The notes under the pieces were generated by a model that saw only the letters and a list, made by a program, of their open reading frames with translations, had not been told where the DNA came from and searched no databases. DNA of 64,000 nt from an uncultured Clostridia bacterium (GTDB lineage: Bacteria; Bacillota; Clostridia; Oscillospirales; Ruminococcaceae). The DNA is taken from NCBI GenBank assembly GCA_947168885.1, contig CAMVNQ010000007.1:124001-188000 (forward strand), written 5' to 3'. The position numbers and the translations under genes are program-made. This document shows positions 51,642 through 59,974 of the stretch, one piece after another (position 1 is the first letter of the stretch; the number at the start of each line of letters is the position of its first letter).

Positions 51642-51677
51642 TAAAAAGAATGCTTTTTTCGACTCCGGAGGTCAAAT

Positions 51678-53330
51678 ATGACAGCAAGAAAAGGTTTTGT
51701 ACGCAATACCGCGGTGATGTTCGCGGCAATGTTCATCTCAAAGGCGCTCGGTGCGGTGCTGAAGATACCGCTCGGCAATATCCTCGGCGGTGAGGGAATG
51801 GGATATTTCACCACCGCGTACAGCATCTTCACGCCTGTGCTCGCGTTCGTATGCTCCGGTATCCCCGCGGTGCTCACGCGCTCTGTGGCGGGATACGCGG
51901 CGGCGGGGAAGTACGGTATGATACGGAAAGACCGGCGCTGCTCACTGCTTATGGCGGTGATCGTGGGACTTGCCGGTACTGTTCTTATCCTCGCGTCGGC
52001 TGTGCCGTTCGTAAGCTTCGCGGCGAACTCGCCCGAAAGCCTTCCCTCGGTGCTGGTTATCGCTCCCGCAACCCTGTTCTGCTCTGTAACGGCAGTTTAC
52101 CGCGGGTATTACGAGGGGCTCTCGGATATGCTCCCGACCGCGCTTTCGCAGGTGATCGAAGCTTCCGTGCGCGCAGGGGTGGGCGTGGGGCTGTCATACT
52201 TCGTTTACGCGAACGGAGCCCGTTTCTTCGGCTCGCAGGGCGCGGCGCTGCCATACGCTGCTGCGGCGGCAGTCCTCGGTGTAACGGTAAGCGAGGTCTG
52301 CGGCACTGTGTTCATGCTGTTCCGCGCACGCCGTAAAGCAGACAGCTACCGTGAATACGGCGGAAAGATGACCGGTGACGAGATATTCGCTTTGTGCCGC
52401 GGGATAATGCTCAAAGCGCTTCCAGTGTCTCTCGGGGCGGCGGCTTCGGGATTTATCGCGTTTGCCGAGATGATGACGGTGACGAACTGCATCGACCTTT
52501 CTTCAAATCTTTTCGGCGGGTATTGGATGTCCGATGATATACTGTCCGTAATAAAGGAAAAATATACCGGCGCAGGCAATTTCATGTACGGCTGCTACGC
52601 GGGGATAACCATGTCGGTATATATGCTCGCGGCTTCGGCTGCGGGAGTGATCGGGCGCTGTGAGCTTCCGCGGCTTACTGCTGCGGCGGAGTCGGGCTCT
52701 CACGATGCTCTGCGGCGTGAGATAAAGCTCCTCATCAAGGGAACGGCGGTGACGGCGGCACCGGTGACAGCGTTTCTCGCCGTGCTTGCGGAACCCGTAC
52801 TTCGGGTGCTTTATCCCGACCGCGCGACAGAGACGGCAGTGAGCACCGCGCCGCTCGTCGTCCTGAGTGCGGGCGGTCTGATCCCGGCACTTCTCGGGGC
52901 GCTGTTCGTGATATTCCACGCTTTCGGGGACTTCGGCACGCCGGTAAAGGTGATGTTTATCGGCGGAGCAGTGAAGCTCCTGCTGAGCGCCGTGTTCATC
53001 GTTATCCCGCAGCTGAACATCACAGGAGCGGCGGCAGCCTCGGTGCTCTCCGACGCGATATGCCTTGCGTATGCCGTAAAAGCGGTTAAGAAGCGCTTCG
53101 GACTGAGCACGGGGTGCATCGGATACAGCCTTCCGTCCGTGTTCGCGGCACTTAGCGGCGGAGTCGGGATATACCTTTTCTTCCGCGCTCTTGAAGGGAA
53201 TATCGGGACGCTGTGTGCAGTCCTTGTTTCGGCGGCTCTCGGAGCTGTCATAAGCGCTCTTGTGCTGTTCGTCTGCGACAGCGCGGACTGCGCGGCGGTT
53301 ATAGCGCTTCTTAAACGCAGGAAAGCATAA
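51678..53330 (+). CDS. MATE-fold polysaccharide flippase, YabM/SpoVB family
   Basis: 550 residues with about 14 membrane helices. The start MTARKGFVRNTAVMFAAMFISKALGAVLKIPLGNILG is typical of the SpoVB/MurJ-like branch. It probably flips a lipid-linked cell-wall or spore precursor. In Bacillus subtilis yabM precedes mazG (yabN), yabO, yabP, yabQ and divIC; the same order here supports the YabM assignment. Codons are GC-rich relative to neighbouring genes. Confidence 0.88.
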   Translation: MTARKGFVRNTAVMFAAMFISKALGAVLKIPLGNILGGEGMGYFTTAYSIFTPVLAFVCSGIPAVLTRSVAGYAAAGKYGMIRKDRRCSLLMAVIVGLAGTVLILASAVPFVSFAANSPESLPSVLVIAPATLFCSVTAVYRGYYEGLSDMLPTALSQVIEASVRAGVGVGLSYFVYANGARFFGSQGAALPYAAAAAVLGVTVSEVCGTVFMLFRARRKADSYREYGGKMTGDEIFALCRGIMLKALPVSLGAAASGFIAFAEMMTVTNCIDLSSNLFGGYWMSDDILSVIKEKYTGAGNFMYGCYAGITMSVYMLAASAAGVIGRCELPRLTAAAESGSHDALRREIKLLIKGTAVTAAPVTAFLAVLAEPVLRVLYPDRATETAVSTAPLVVLSAGGLIPALLGALFVIFHAFGDFGTPVKVMFIGGAVKLLLSAVFIVIPQLNITGAAAASVLSDAICLAYAVKAVKKRFGLSTGCIGYSLPSVFAALSGGVGIYLFFRALEGNIGTLCAVLVSAALGAVISALVLFVCDSADCAAVIALLKRRKA

Positions 53331-53345
53331 ATTTCGTCAAAAGTC

Positions 53346-53374
53346 TTGTTTTTTCGGCGTATGTGTGGTAGAAT
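53346..53374 (+). promoter_or_regulatory. Promoter of mazG with structured leader
   Basis: TTGTTT (53346-53351), 17 nt, TAGAAT (53369-53374). The leader then holds an imperfect stem, CTCACGAGTTCTCCCG with CGGGAAATTCATGAG (about 53398-53436), before the AAAGGAA ribosome site. The leader fold could be a weak attenuator or processing element. Confidence 0.6.
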
Positions 53375-53474
53375 ATTCCCGTTGACTTACTGAAGCGTCT
53401 CACGAGTTCTCCCGACGGAAGCGGGAAATTCATGAGAGAGGCTTATCATCATTTAAAAGAAAGGAATTGCAAAA

Positions 53475-54275
53475 ATGTTTGAGATCAAGGAAAAGTACGG
53501 GATAGACGACCTTCGCGAGATAATGAAGGAGCTTCGCAGCGAGCATGGCTGCCCGTGGGACAAGGTACAGACCCATGAGTCGATAAGAATGGACGTTCTT
53601 GAAGAGGCTTATGAGGTCGCAGAGGCAATAGACAGCGGCGACAGCGCTCTTCTGAAAGAGGAGCTCGGCGACCTGCTGCTCCAGGTTGTGTTTCACAGCG
53701 AGATAGAAGATGAACAGAAGCGCTTCAACTTCGATGATGTTTGCGACGGGGTATGCAAAAAGCTCGTTTACCGCCATCCGCACGTTTTCGGCGATATAAC
53801 CGCCGATACGCCCGATGAGGTGCTTAAAAACTGGGATAACCTCAAAGCCGCTTCAAAGAACGAAGAGAAACCCTCCGACAGGTTGAGAAGCGTCCCGAAG
53901 CTCCTGCCCGCGCTCATGAGGGCGGAAAAAGTCGGAAAGCGTGCGTCACGCGTCGGAATGGACTTCCGTTCTACCGCAGAGGTCATAGAGCGCCTTCGCA
54001 GCGAGATAGATGAGCTCGAAGCCGCTGTCGGAAAGGAAAACGACTCTCAGATCGAAGAGGAGCTCGGCGATATTCTCTTTTCCTGCGCCAATTTGTCAAG
54101 ATTTTTACAAAAAGATAGTGAAAAAGCCTTGACATTTGCAATAAATAAGTTTATAATACGATTTAGTGGAGTTGAGGCGCTCCTCGAAAACGAGGGCAGG
54201 ACTTTTACCGAAGCCACCCCCGAAGAGCTTGATGAGCTCTGGGAGAAAGCCAAGACCGACTCGCATTTATCCTGA
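53475..54275 (+). CDS. mazG: Nucleoside triphosphate pyrophosphohydrolase MazG
   Basis: 266 residues with two MazG repeats: GCPWDKVQTHESIRMDVLEEAYEVAEAI and EELGDLLLQVVFHSEI in the first, EIDELEAAVG and EEELGDILFSCANLSRFL in the second, each with the EExxD/ExxD metal ligands. It hydrolyses abnormal NTPs to NMPs. Near its 3' end the codons turn A/T-rich to accommodate the hup promoter. Confidence 0.94.
   Translation: MFEIKEKYGIDDLREIMKELRSEHGCPWDKVQTHESIRMDVLEEAYEVAEAIDSGDSALLKEELGDLLLQVVFHSEIEDEQKRFNFDDVCDGVCKKLVYRHPHVFGDITADTPDEVLKNWDNLKAASKNEEKPSDRLRSVPKLLPALMRAEKVGKRASRVGMDFRSTAEVIERLRSEIDELEAAVGKENDSQIEEELGDILFSCANLSRFLQKDSEKALTFAINKFIIRFSGVEALLENEGRTFTEATPEELDELWEKAKTDSHLS
54129..54157 (+). 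promoter_or_regulatory. Perfect consensus promoter inside mazG, for hup
   Basis: TTGACA (54129-54134), 17 nt, TATAAT (54152-54157): a 12/12 match to the sigma-A consensus, within mazG codons, 180 nt upstream of the hup start. It explains strong independent expression of HU. Confidence 0.85.
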
Positions 54276-54337
54276 TGTATGGCACATATCGCGGATAAGT
54301 AAAAAATCTATCAAATCATTTTTTATGGAGGTTTAAA

Positions 54338-54613
54338 ATGACTAAGGCAGAATTAATTTCGGCTATAGCAGAAAAGACCGAGCTCAGCAAGAAGGATTCC
54401 GAAAAGGCTCTCAACGCTACGGTTGCTGTTATCACCGACACACTCGCAAAGGGTGACAAGATCCAGCTCGTAGGGTTCGGAACATTTGAAACACGTGACC
54501 GCAAGGCTCGCGAAGGTATCAACCCTCAGACAAAGAAGAAGATAAAGATCCCGGCTACGAAAGTTCCCGCATTCAAGGCTGGCAGAGCATTCAAAGACGC
54601 TGTTGCCAAGTAA
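54338..54613 (+). CDS. hup: HU family DNA-binding protein
   Basis: 91 residues, standard HU. MTKAELISAIAEKTELSKKDSEKAL, then KIQLVGFGTFETRDRKAREGINPQT and the arm motif NPQTKKKIKIPATKVPAFKAG. It bends and packages DNA. TGGAGG lies 8 nt before ATG. Its place between mazG and rqcP is common in clostridia. Confidence 0.97.
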   Translation: MTKAELISAIAEKTELSKKDSEKALNATVAVITDTLAKGDKIQLVGFGTFETRDRKAREGINPQTKKKIKIPATKVPAFKAGRAFKDAVAK

Positions 54614-54632
54614 TCGGCGGTTATGCTATATA

Positions 54633-54730
54633 AAAGCGGATCCGGCTGTGGCTCTGTGCCACGGTGAGGCTCTCCCGAGCGCGGCAGGCGCCGCGCTTAC
54701 ACAGGGAGCGCTTTATGCCGGAGCCGCTTT
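54633..54730 (+). ncRNA. Candidate structured RNA between hup and rqcP
   Basis: A 13-bp closing helix (54633-54639 plus 54641-54646 with 54717-54722 plus 54724-54730, one A/G mismatch) encloses two branches. Branch 1 is GTGGC/GCCAC (54648-54652 with 54658-54662). Branch 2 is CTCCC/GGGAG (54072 offset: 54672-54676 with 54704-54708) topped, after an ACACA bulge, by a 9-bp helix 54677-54685 with 54690-54698. The 3' arm ends in TTTTTATTT. CTGTG at 54646-54650 could alternatively pair with CACAG at 54700-54704. It may be a terminator of hup, a ncRNA or a leader of rqcP; on the minus strand it folds equally well. Confidence 0.5.
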
Positions 54731-54755
54731 TTATTTACTTTATCCGGAGGACAGT

Positions 54756-54995
54756 ATGAGACTCGACAAATATCTTAAAGTATCAAGACTGATAAAGCGC
54801 CGCACGGTCGCGAATGAAGCCTGCGACGCAGAGAAGGTGAGCGTCAACGGAAAGCCGGCGCGCGCTTCTTATGACGTAAAGACCGGTGACATCATCGAGA
54901 TAAATATCGGCAAGACCCCGCTTAAAGTGCGTGTGGTGAAGGTCGCGGAGGTCGTCGGAAAGGACGGCGCGGGCGATCTTTACGAAGTTGTGTAA
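54756..54995 (+). CDS. rqcP: S4-domain ribosome-quality-control protein RqcP
   Basis: 79 residues from the ATG at 54756 with CCGGAGG 6 nt upstream; the longer open frame reaches back through the structured element and is not translated. MRLDKYLKVSRLIKRRTVANEACDAEKVSVNGKPARAS is the S4 RNA-binding fold. RqcP (YabO) binds the obstructed 50S subunit with RqcH to add alanine tails. The position in the yab cluster agrees. Confidence 0.93.
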   Translation: MRLDKYLKVSRLIKRRTVANEACDAEKVSVNGKPARASYDVKTGDIIEINIGKTPLKVRVVKVAEVVGKDGAGDLYEVV

Positions 54996-55067
54996 ATTGC
55001 GGTTCTAAACGCGTGTCCGCGGACATACTATGGTTATACAAGAGTCTGTACATTTCAAGGAGAAAAT

Positions 55068-55325
55068 ATGAACAGCAGTATAACGATAGATGACCGCGAA
55101 AGAATGATAATTACCGGTGTGAAGAGCGTTGAAAGCGTGACGGATACTCTTATAACACTGTTCACCGAGAACGGCGACCTTGCTGTCAGGGGAGCGGGGC
55201 TCGCGACGGACGAGTTTGACCCGAAAGGCGGGCTGCTCCGCGTGAACGGGCGTATCGACGCGCTTGTTTTCACTACCGGGAAATATCATCTTCCCGACAA
55301 CTTCATCTCACGGCTGTTCAGGTAA
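55068..55325 (+). CDS. yabP: Sporulation protein YabP
   Basis: 85 residues: ITIDDRERMIITGVKSVESVT, ITLFTENGDLAVRGAGL and LRVNGRIDALVFT are typical of YabP, a sporulation protein made under sigma-E in B. subtilis. AAGGAG precedes the ATG. It is followed at 11 nt by yabQ. Confidence 0.9.
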   Translation: MNSSITIDDRERMIITGVKSVESVTDTLITLFTENGDLAVRGAGLATDEFDPKGGLLRVNGRIDALVFTTGKYHLPDNFISRLFR

Positions 55326-55336
55326 GGCGGTGGGAT

Positions 55337-55882
55337 ATGTTTGAAACGACTGATGACGCGCTCGGTATGATCGCTCTGTACGCCGCAGTGGGCTTCTTCC
55401 TCGCGGTGATATACAATATCCTGCGCTTTTTCCGGCTTGCTCTTCCGAAGATGAAACGAACCGCCGCAGTATGCGACTTCATGTTTGCTGTTATTGCGGG
55501 ATTTGTGCTCTTCGCCTTTTCGGTCGGGTACGGAACCGGCTTTTTCCGCCTGTACTATGTTATTGCTGCGGCATTCGGATTTGCGCTGAATATGGTCACG
55601 CTCGGTATGCCGATACCGGTGCTTGCACGGCTTTCGGGACGCTTTTTCGGGTTTGTCGTGAAAATTGTTTCACGACCTATAAGAAAAGTTTGTGCTAATG
55701 TAACAAATTACATAGCGCATATATTAAAAATTATATCAAATACCGCCAAAACGTGTGAAAAACACTTGAAAATTCGTCGTAAAATGTTGTATAATGTTAA
55801 GGATAATAAAATAGACGAATTATATCCGAAAGGCGGTGAAAACAGCTATGCTATTCAAGCGAAAGTCAGGAAGATCAGTTAA
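55337..55882 (+). CDS. yabQ: Spore cortex biosynthesis protein YabQ
   Basis: 181 residues with four membrane helices (IALYAAVGFFLAVIYNILRFF; FMFAVIAGFVLFAFSVGYG; LYYVIAAAFGFALNMVTLG and a weaker last one), then a basic cytoplasmic tail. YabQ is needed for spore cortex in B. subtilis. The last ~120 nt are A/T-rich and contain the divIC promoter, and the 3' end overlaps divIC by 35 nt. Confidence 0.88.
   Translation: MFETTDDALGMIALYAAVGFFLAVIYNILRFFRLALPKMKRTAAVCDFMFAVIAGFVLFAFSVGYGTGFFRLYYVIAAAFGFALNMVTLGMPIPVLARLSGRFFGFVVKIVSRPIRKVCANVTNYIAHILKIISNTAKTCEKHLKIRRKMLYNVKDNKIDELYPKGGENSYAIQAKVRKIS
55766..55795 (+). promoter_or_regulatory. Promoter of divIC inside yabQ
   Basis: TTGAAA (55766-55771), 18 nt, perfect TATAAT (55790-55795), about 50 nt before the divIC start. 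It would let the division gene be expressed independently of the sporulation genes upstream. Confidence 0.7.
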
Positions 55883-56162
55883 AGTTCCTTTCATATTTGC
55901 ATTTGCTGCATTTGTCGCTCTGGCATACGCTGTTATAAACATCGTCGTCATAAGGGTCGAAATAGCTCATAAAGAAGCTGAATATGATGCTTTATCCCAG
56001 AAGCTCTACGCACTTCGCACCGAGAACGAGATACTTGAACGCTACACGAGCGATGAGTACAAAATGGGATATGTTGAGGAGATCGCACGTGAGAATCTCG
56101 ATTATTCCTATTCCGACGAAAAAATATATTATTTTGTTCCGAGCGGTGACTCGGAATCGTAA
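55848..56162 (+). CDS. divIC: Septum formation initiator, DivIC/FtsB-like
   Basis: 104 residues from ATG at 55848, with AAAGGCGG about 9 nt upstream (a GTG 12 nt earlier is possible). One membrane helix (VPFIFAFAAFVALAYAVINIVVI) is followed by a coiled coil (EAEYDALSQKLYALRTENEILERY) and the GYVEEIARENLDYSYSDEKIYYF end. It joins FtsL and FtsQ/DivIB in the divisome. Confidence 0.9.
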   Translation: MLFKRKSGRSVKVPFIFAFAAFVALAYAVINIVVIRVEIAHKEAEYDALSQKLYALRTENEILERYTSDEYKMGYVEEIARENLDYSYSDEKIYYFVPSGDSES

Positions 56163-56178
56163 AGAGCTGTGAAAAGTT

Positions 56179-56283
56179 ATGAGAAACAAGAACAGAGAAG
56201 GTCTTAAAGTAGTTTATCGTATCATTGCAGGAGTTGTCGCTCTTGTTATGCTTGTCGGCATTATATACGGAAGCTTTATGTGA
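56179..56283 (+). CDS. Small single-pass membrane protein
   Basis: 34 residues: a basic N-terminus MRNKNREGLKVVYR and one membrane helix (IIAGVVALVMLVGIIYGSF). Tiny clostridial proteins of this kind (DUF4044-like) are often found near division genes. The ribosome site is weak (AAAGAGCTGTGAAA), so translation may be coupled to divIC, whose stop is 17 nt upstream. Confidence 0.6.
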   Translation: MRNKNREGLKVVYRIIAGVVALVMLVGIIYGSFM

Positions 56284-56344
56284 ATTCAGAATTGTGGTCG
56301 TCGCTTCGCGGCTGATCTGAATTGTGACAAAAATAAAATAATAA

Positions 56345-56380
56345 AAAACAGACCGATGGATAAGTTCATCGGTCTGTTTT
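56345..56380. terminator. Bidirectional terminator after divIC cluster
   Basis: AAAACAGACCGATG (56345-56358) pairs perfectly with CATCGGTCTGTTTT (56367-56380), 8-nt loop; usable from both sides by the converging divIC and deaminase genes. Confidence 0.92.
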
Positions 56381-56438
56381 GGTTTCTGTAGATTTCGTCA
56401 CGATTCAGACAACGCACAGCGCGTTCACTGATTATGAA

Positions 56439-57062
56439 TCAATCAAAGAGTTCGGCGATGCGGTCGAAAACTTCGGGGAAGGGCGTGCGCTCTTCTACGA
56501 AGCGCTCCGCGATCCCCTCGCTGTAAAGCCGGTAAGCTGCCGACGCACCGAGCGGGTACATATCAGTGAAGCTCTTATAGACCGAGCTCTCCGCGCCGTT
56601 GCAGCGCAGTTCTACGCAGCCCTGAAGAGCGATCTGCATATTGGCGAGAAAATCCTCGGCAAATACGACTTCAACGGATTTCTTCTGCGCATACGCGTTT
56701 GTGAGCAGTATATCGGAAGCTCCCGCCCATGCATCATGCGCCGCAACATGAACGACCTTCAGATTGCTCATGATTATGGTGCCTATGCACATAGGGCAGG
56801 GTTCCATTGATGTGTACATGGTATAGTTGCTCAGATCGGGATATTTCTCTATGTCAAGGAGCTGTATGCATTCCGTTTCCGCGTGATCGACCTTACAGTT
56901 CGGAAAGCGCTTGCTCGTGACATAGTGGTTGCGTCCTACCGACAGGGTTTTTCCGGAATCATCGACGATGATCGCGCCGATAGGGAGATTTCCTTCACAG
57001 AAGGACTGCCAGCCGAGTTCAAATACCTGCTGCCACGGTTTTTCAAGTTCGTTGAATTTCAT
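56439..57062 (-). CDS. Cytidine/deoxycytidylate-type deaminase (nucleoside deaminase)
   Basis: 207 residues. Zinc site: DHAETECIQL (HAE) and SMEPCPMCIGTII (PCxxC). The ~150-residue core resembles guanine/adenine deaminases; a ~50-residue C-terminal extension (SSVYKSFTDMYPLGASAAYRLYSEGIAERF) is extra. It is not TadA: the family context and length differ. Substrate not determined. Confidence 0.85.
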   Translation of the reverse strand: MKFNELEKPWQQVFELGWQSFCEGNLPIGAIIVDDSGKTLSVGRNHYVTSKRFPNCKVDHAETECIQLLDIEKYPDLSNYTMYTSMEPCPMCIGTIIMSNLKVVHVAAHDAWAGASDILLTNAYAQKKSVEVVFAEDFLANMQIALQGCVELRCNGAESSVYKSFTDMYPLGASAAYRLYSEGIAERFVEERTPFPEVFDRIAELFD

Positions 57063-57129
57063 ACGTTGCCTCCTTTTCGCGTTGAGTAAAGATGTGAACA
57101 GATAGTTTCCGCCGGAGCGGCGGGGGACA

Positions 57130-58653
57130 TCAGAGCTTCGCGAGTTCAGCGAAGGTTTCTTTCATTGCCGGATAAAGCTTCTTGTAAAGCGCATAGACCT
57201 TTTCGTACTTTTCGGTGTTCTCCTTGATCGGATTCTGTATCTTGTCCTCCTTGATGACAGCCTTGCAGGCTTCGGGAACGGAAGAGTAGATACCTGTGCC
57301 GACCGCTGCGAGAAGCGCAACGCCGAGAGCGGGACCTTCCTTGTTCTGGGTCGTCTTTACGGGGCAGCCGTAAAGGTCGGCGAGCATCTGTCTCCAGAGC
57401 GGGGAAGTTCCGCCGCCGCCGCACGCCATCATATCGCTTACGTTTATGTTCATTTCGCGCATTACTTCCACGCAGTCACGCAGAGAGTAAGAAACGCCTT
57501 CCATGACCGCACGGATCATGTCTTTCTTCTTGTGCATAGTCGAGAGACCTATGAACGCTCCGCGGGCGTTCGGGTCGAGGTGCGGGGTGCGCTCGCCGTT
57601 GAGGTAGGGCATATAGAGCAGTCTGTTAGCGCCGATCGGCACTTCCATAGCCGCCTTGTCCGTGAGGTAGTAGGGGTCAACGCCCATATTTATCGCAGTC
57701 TCCATCTCGCTCCAGCAGAGGTTGTCCCTGAACCATTTGAGCGAAAGGCCCGCGCTCTGGGTAACGCCCATTACGTGCCAGCAGTTCGGTACTGCGCAGC
57801 AGAAAGTATGCACTCTGCCTTTCTTGTCTATCGAGATGTCGGAGGTATGAGCGAATACTACGCCGCTCGAACCGATAGTCGTGAACGCGGTTCCGTCGGT
57901 AACAACGCCAGTTCCTACCGCTGCGGCAGCGTTATCGCCGGCACCGCCGACAACGGGAGTTCCCTCGGCGAGACCTGTGAGCTCGGCAACCTGCTTTGTG
58001 ACTGTACCGGTGATCTCGGGGCTCTCATATACCTTAGCGAGGAGGGATTTGTCTATTCCGAGCTTTTCGAGCACTTCGTCGGACCACTGTCTCTTCGGGA
58101 TATCGAGGAGCTGCATACCGGAAGCGTCGGAAACTTCGGTCGCGAACTCGCCGGTGAGCATGAATCTGATGTAGTCCTTCGGGAGAAGTATGTGGCGGCA
58201 GCGTTCATAGTTCTGCGGTTCGTTGTTCTTGACCCACATGATCTTCGCGGCTGTGAAGCCGGTAATAGCAGGGTTCGCTGTGATCTCGACGAGGCGGTCG
58301 TGACCGACTTTATCGGTGATCTCACCGACTTCCGCCGAAGTACGCTGGTCGCACCAGATTATACTCTTGCGAATAACGCGGCATTCGCGGTCGAGCATAA
58401 CAAGTCCGTGCATCTGACCGGAGAGACCGATGCCTTTTATCTCCGAAGCGGGCGCGCCGCTTTCTCTGATAACGTCGGAAATGCCCTGTACGGTGGCGTT
58501 CCACCAGTCGCCGGGATCCTGCTCCGCATAGCCGTTCTGCGGTGTATAGAGCGGATATTCATAGGTCGCGGACGCCATTGCTGTGCCGTTTTCGTCGAAG
58601 AGCACGGTCTTTGTGCCCGAAGTTCCGATGTCAACTCCCAAAATATAAGCCAT
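57130..58653 (-). CDS. xylB: Xylulokinase
   Basis: 507 residues from the second ATG (58651-58653, MAYILGVDIGTSGTKTVLFD), with AAAGGA 11 nt upstream; the first ATG is only 2 nt from that site. FGGY family motifs: IGLSGQMHGLVML, GGAGDNAAAAVGTG and MACGGGGTSPLWRQMLADLYG. It phosphorylates D-xylulose for the pentose pathway. No isomerase or xylR is adjacent. Confidence 0.93.
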   Translation of the reverse strand: MAYILGVDIGTSGTKTVLFDENGTAMASATYEYPLYTPQNGYAEQDPGDWWNATVQGISDVIRESGAPASEIKGIGLSGQMHGLVMLDRECRVIRKSIIWCDQRTSAEVGEITDKVGHDRLVEITANPAITGFTAAKIMWVKNNEPQNYERCRHILLPKDYIRFMLTGEFATEVSDASGMQLLDIPKRQWSDEVLEKLGIDKSLLAKVYESPEITGTVTKQVAELTGLAEGTPVVGGAGDNAAAAVGTGVVTDGTAFTTIGSSGVVFAHTSDISIDKKGRVHTFCCAVPNCWHVMGVTQSAGLSLKWFRDNLCWSEMETAINMGVDPYYLTDKAAMEVPIGANRLLYMPYLNGERTPHLDPNARGAFIGLSTMHKKKDMIRAVMEGVSYSLRDCVEVMREMNINVSDMMACGGGGTSPLWRQMLADLYGCPVKTTQNKEGPALGVALLAAVGTGIYSSVPEACKAVIKEDKIQNPIKENTEKYEKVYALYKKLYPAMKETFAELAKL

Positions 58654-58726
58654 AATGTTCATATCCTTTCATGTCGATGAATTTTTGCAGTTTCGGGTGC
58701 GGTAAATGCACTCATTCACTAAAAAT

Positions 58727-58755
58727 ATTATAATACACGCCGCCCATATTGTCAA
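58727..58755 (-). promoter_or_regulatory. Perfect sigma-A promoter of xylB
   Basis: Minus strand: TTGACA (58750-58755), 17 nt, TATAAT (58727-58732), a full consensus match about 75 nt before the start. No clear operator palindrome overlaps it. Confidence 0.85.
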
Positions 58756-58880
58756 TAGTTGCCAATGCATGAACTGACCGTTTTTTGCGAAATGTTCCGC
58801 GCCGTGACACTGACGGATGAAATATTCAACAATCTCCGTATTGCGCGAAAATTTATTATTTGTGTAAACTGCAAAAAATC

Positions 58881-58909
58881 TTGACAATTTTATGAAAAGA
58901 TGATATTAT
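58881..58909 (+). promoter_or_regulatory. Promoter of the Tim44-like/SPFH cassette
   Basis: TTGACA (58881-58886), 17 nt, TATTAT (58904-58909), about 58 nt upstream of the TTG start; divergent from the xylB promoter within a 314-nt spacer that otherwise shows nothing. Confidence 0.82.
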
Positions 58910-58967
58910 ATATCTGTGCGGTATATCCTTGTACCGCGATAAAGGATCTGAAGCGGAGGAAACTGTT

Positions 58968-59969
58968 TTGAAAAAGAAGTTTTCACTTATTCTCGCATTT
59001 ATACTGACTGCTGTTATGATATTCAGTATCCCTGCGGTCGCTTTCGACGCCAACGATTACGATTACAGCTCCGACTGGGGCGGGAGCGACTGGGGCAGCA
59101 GTGACTGGGACGACCATGACTGGGGCGGCGGTTCTACATATTACGACAGTGACGGCGGAAGCGGCGGCGGAGGCGGTATACCTGTCTGGGTCATTATCGG
59201 AATAATCGTGTTTATTGTGTTTCTCGTCGTTGCTCTCGGAAAGAACAAGAACGGCGGTTCACAGACTCCCGTCGGCGGCGGTGTACGTCCGGCTAACGGC
59301 GGCCAGGGTCTCAACGTGAATGTTCCCGACCGTACCGCACAGATAGAGCAGATAATCAAACAGGACGACCCGAACTTCACCGCGGATGACTTCACATCGT
59401 TCGTAAAGGAAGTCTATATCGACATCCAGAACGCTTGGTGCAAGCGCGACCTTACCCCTGTAAGACCCGTTATGCATACGAACCTCTATAATACCACCGA
59501 AAAACAGGTACAGTCCAAGATAGACCAGGGCGTGACATACCACTACGAGAGCATTGCGATAAATACCGCGTACCTCACGAGCTATGTCCGCGATAACGAG
59601 TACGAGTACCTCACAGCGTACCTCAACGCCCGCTATATCGACTATCAGACGGACGACAAGACCGGAAACATAATCCGCGGCGACAAGAATACCCGCTGGG
59701 ATTTCCGCTATAAGATGAAGTTCATGCGTTCCGTCGGCGTAAAGACCACGAGCGCTTCCGACAACAACATGACCGGACATAACTGCCCGAACTGCGGAGC
59801 TCCGCTTACCATATCGAGTACCGGCGTATGCGAATACTGCGGCTCGACGGTGACTACCGGACTTTACAGCTGGGTGCTCAGCGACTTCTCGACCGTCCGC
59901 AACGACACCAAGGACGACGGAATAAGAGTTCCCACAAACGGCGGAAATGATACCGGCAATAACGGTTAA
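58968..59969 (+). CDS. Exported Tim44-like membrane protein with zinc ribbon
   Basis: 333 residues from a TTG with GGAGG 8 nt upstream. Signal peptide MKKKFSLILAFILTAVMIFSIPAVAFA-like, then a Ser/Asp/Trp/Gly repeat (SDWGGSDWGSSDWDDHDWGGG), a Gly tract, one membrane helix (IPVWVIIGIIVFIVFLVVALG, ~75-95), a Tim44-like domain (~125-265, FTSFVKEVYIDIQNAWCKRDL) and a zinc ribbon CPNCG...CEYCG (~270-290). The Tim44 and ribbon parts lie on the cytoplasmic side. The first gene of a cassette with a second Tim44-like protein and an SPFH protein. Confidence 0.85.
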   Translation: MKKKFSLILAFILTAVMIFSIPAVAFDANDYDYSSDWGGSDWGSSDWDDHDWGGGSTYYDSDGGSGGGGGIPVWVIIGIIVFIVFLVVALGKNKNGGSQTPVGGGVRPANGGQGLNVNVPDRTAQIEQIIKQDDPNFTADDFTSFVKEVYIDIQNAWCKRDLTPVRPVMHTNLYNTTEKQVQSKIDQGVTYHYESIAINTAYLTSYVRDNEYEYLTAYLNARYIDYQTDDKTGNIIRGDKNTRWDFRYKMKFMRSVGVKTTSASDNNMTGHNCPNCGAPLTISSTGVCEYCGSTVTTGLYSWVLSDFSTVRNDTKDDGIRVPTNGGNDTGNNG

Positions 59970-59974
59970 TACTG

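Noticed and set aside
54603-54755. N-terminal extension of rqcP
   Set aside because: The 51 extra codons would translate the structured spacer; the ATG at 54756 has an ideal ribosome site and gives the standard 79-residue protein.
57532-58680. 382-codon plus-strand frame opposite xylB
   Set aside because: Shadow of a well-conserved kinase gene; no motif, no ribosome site.
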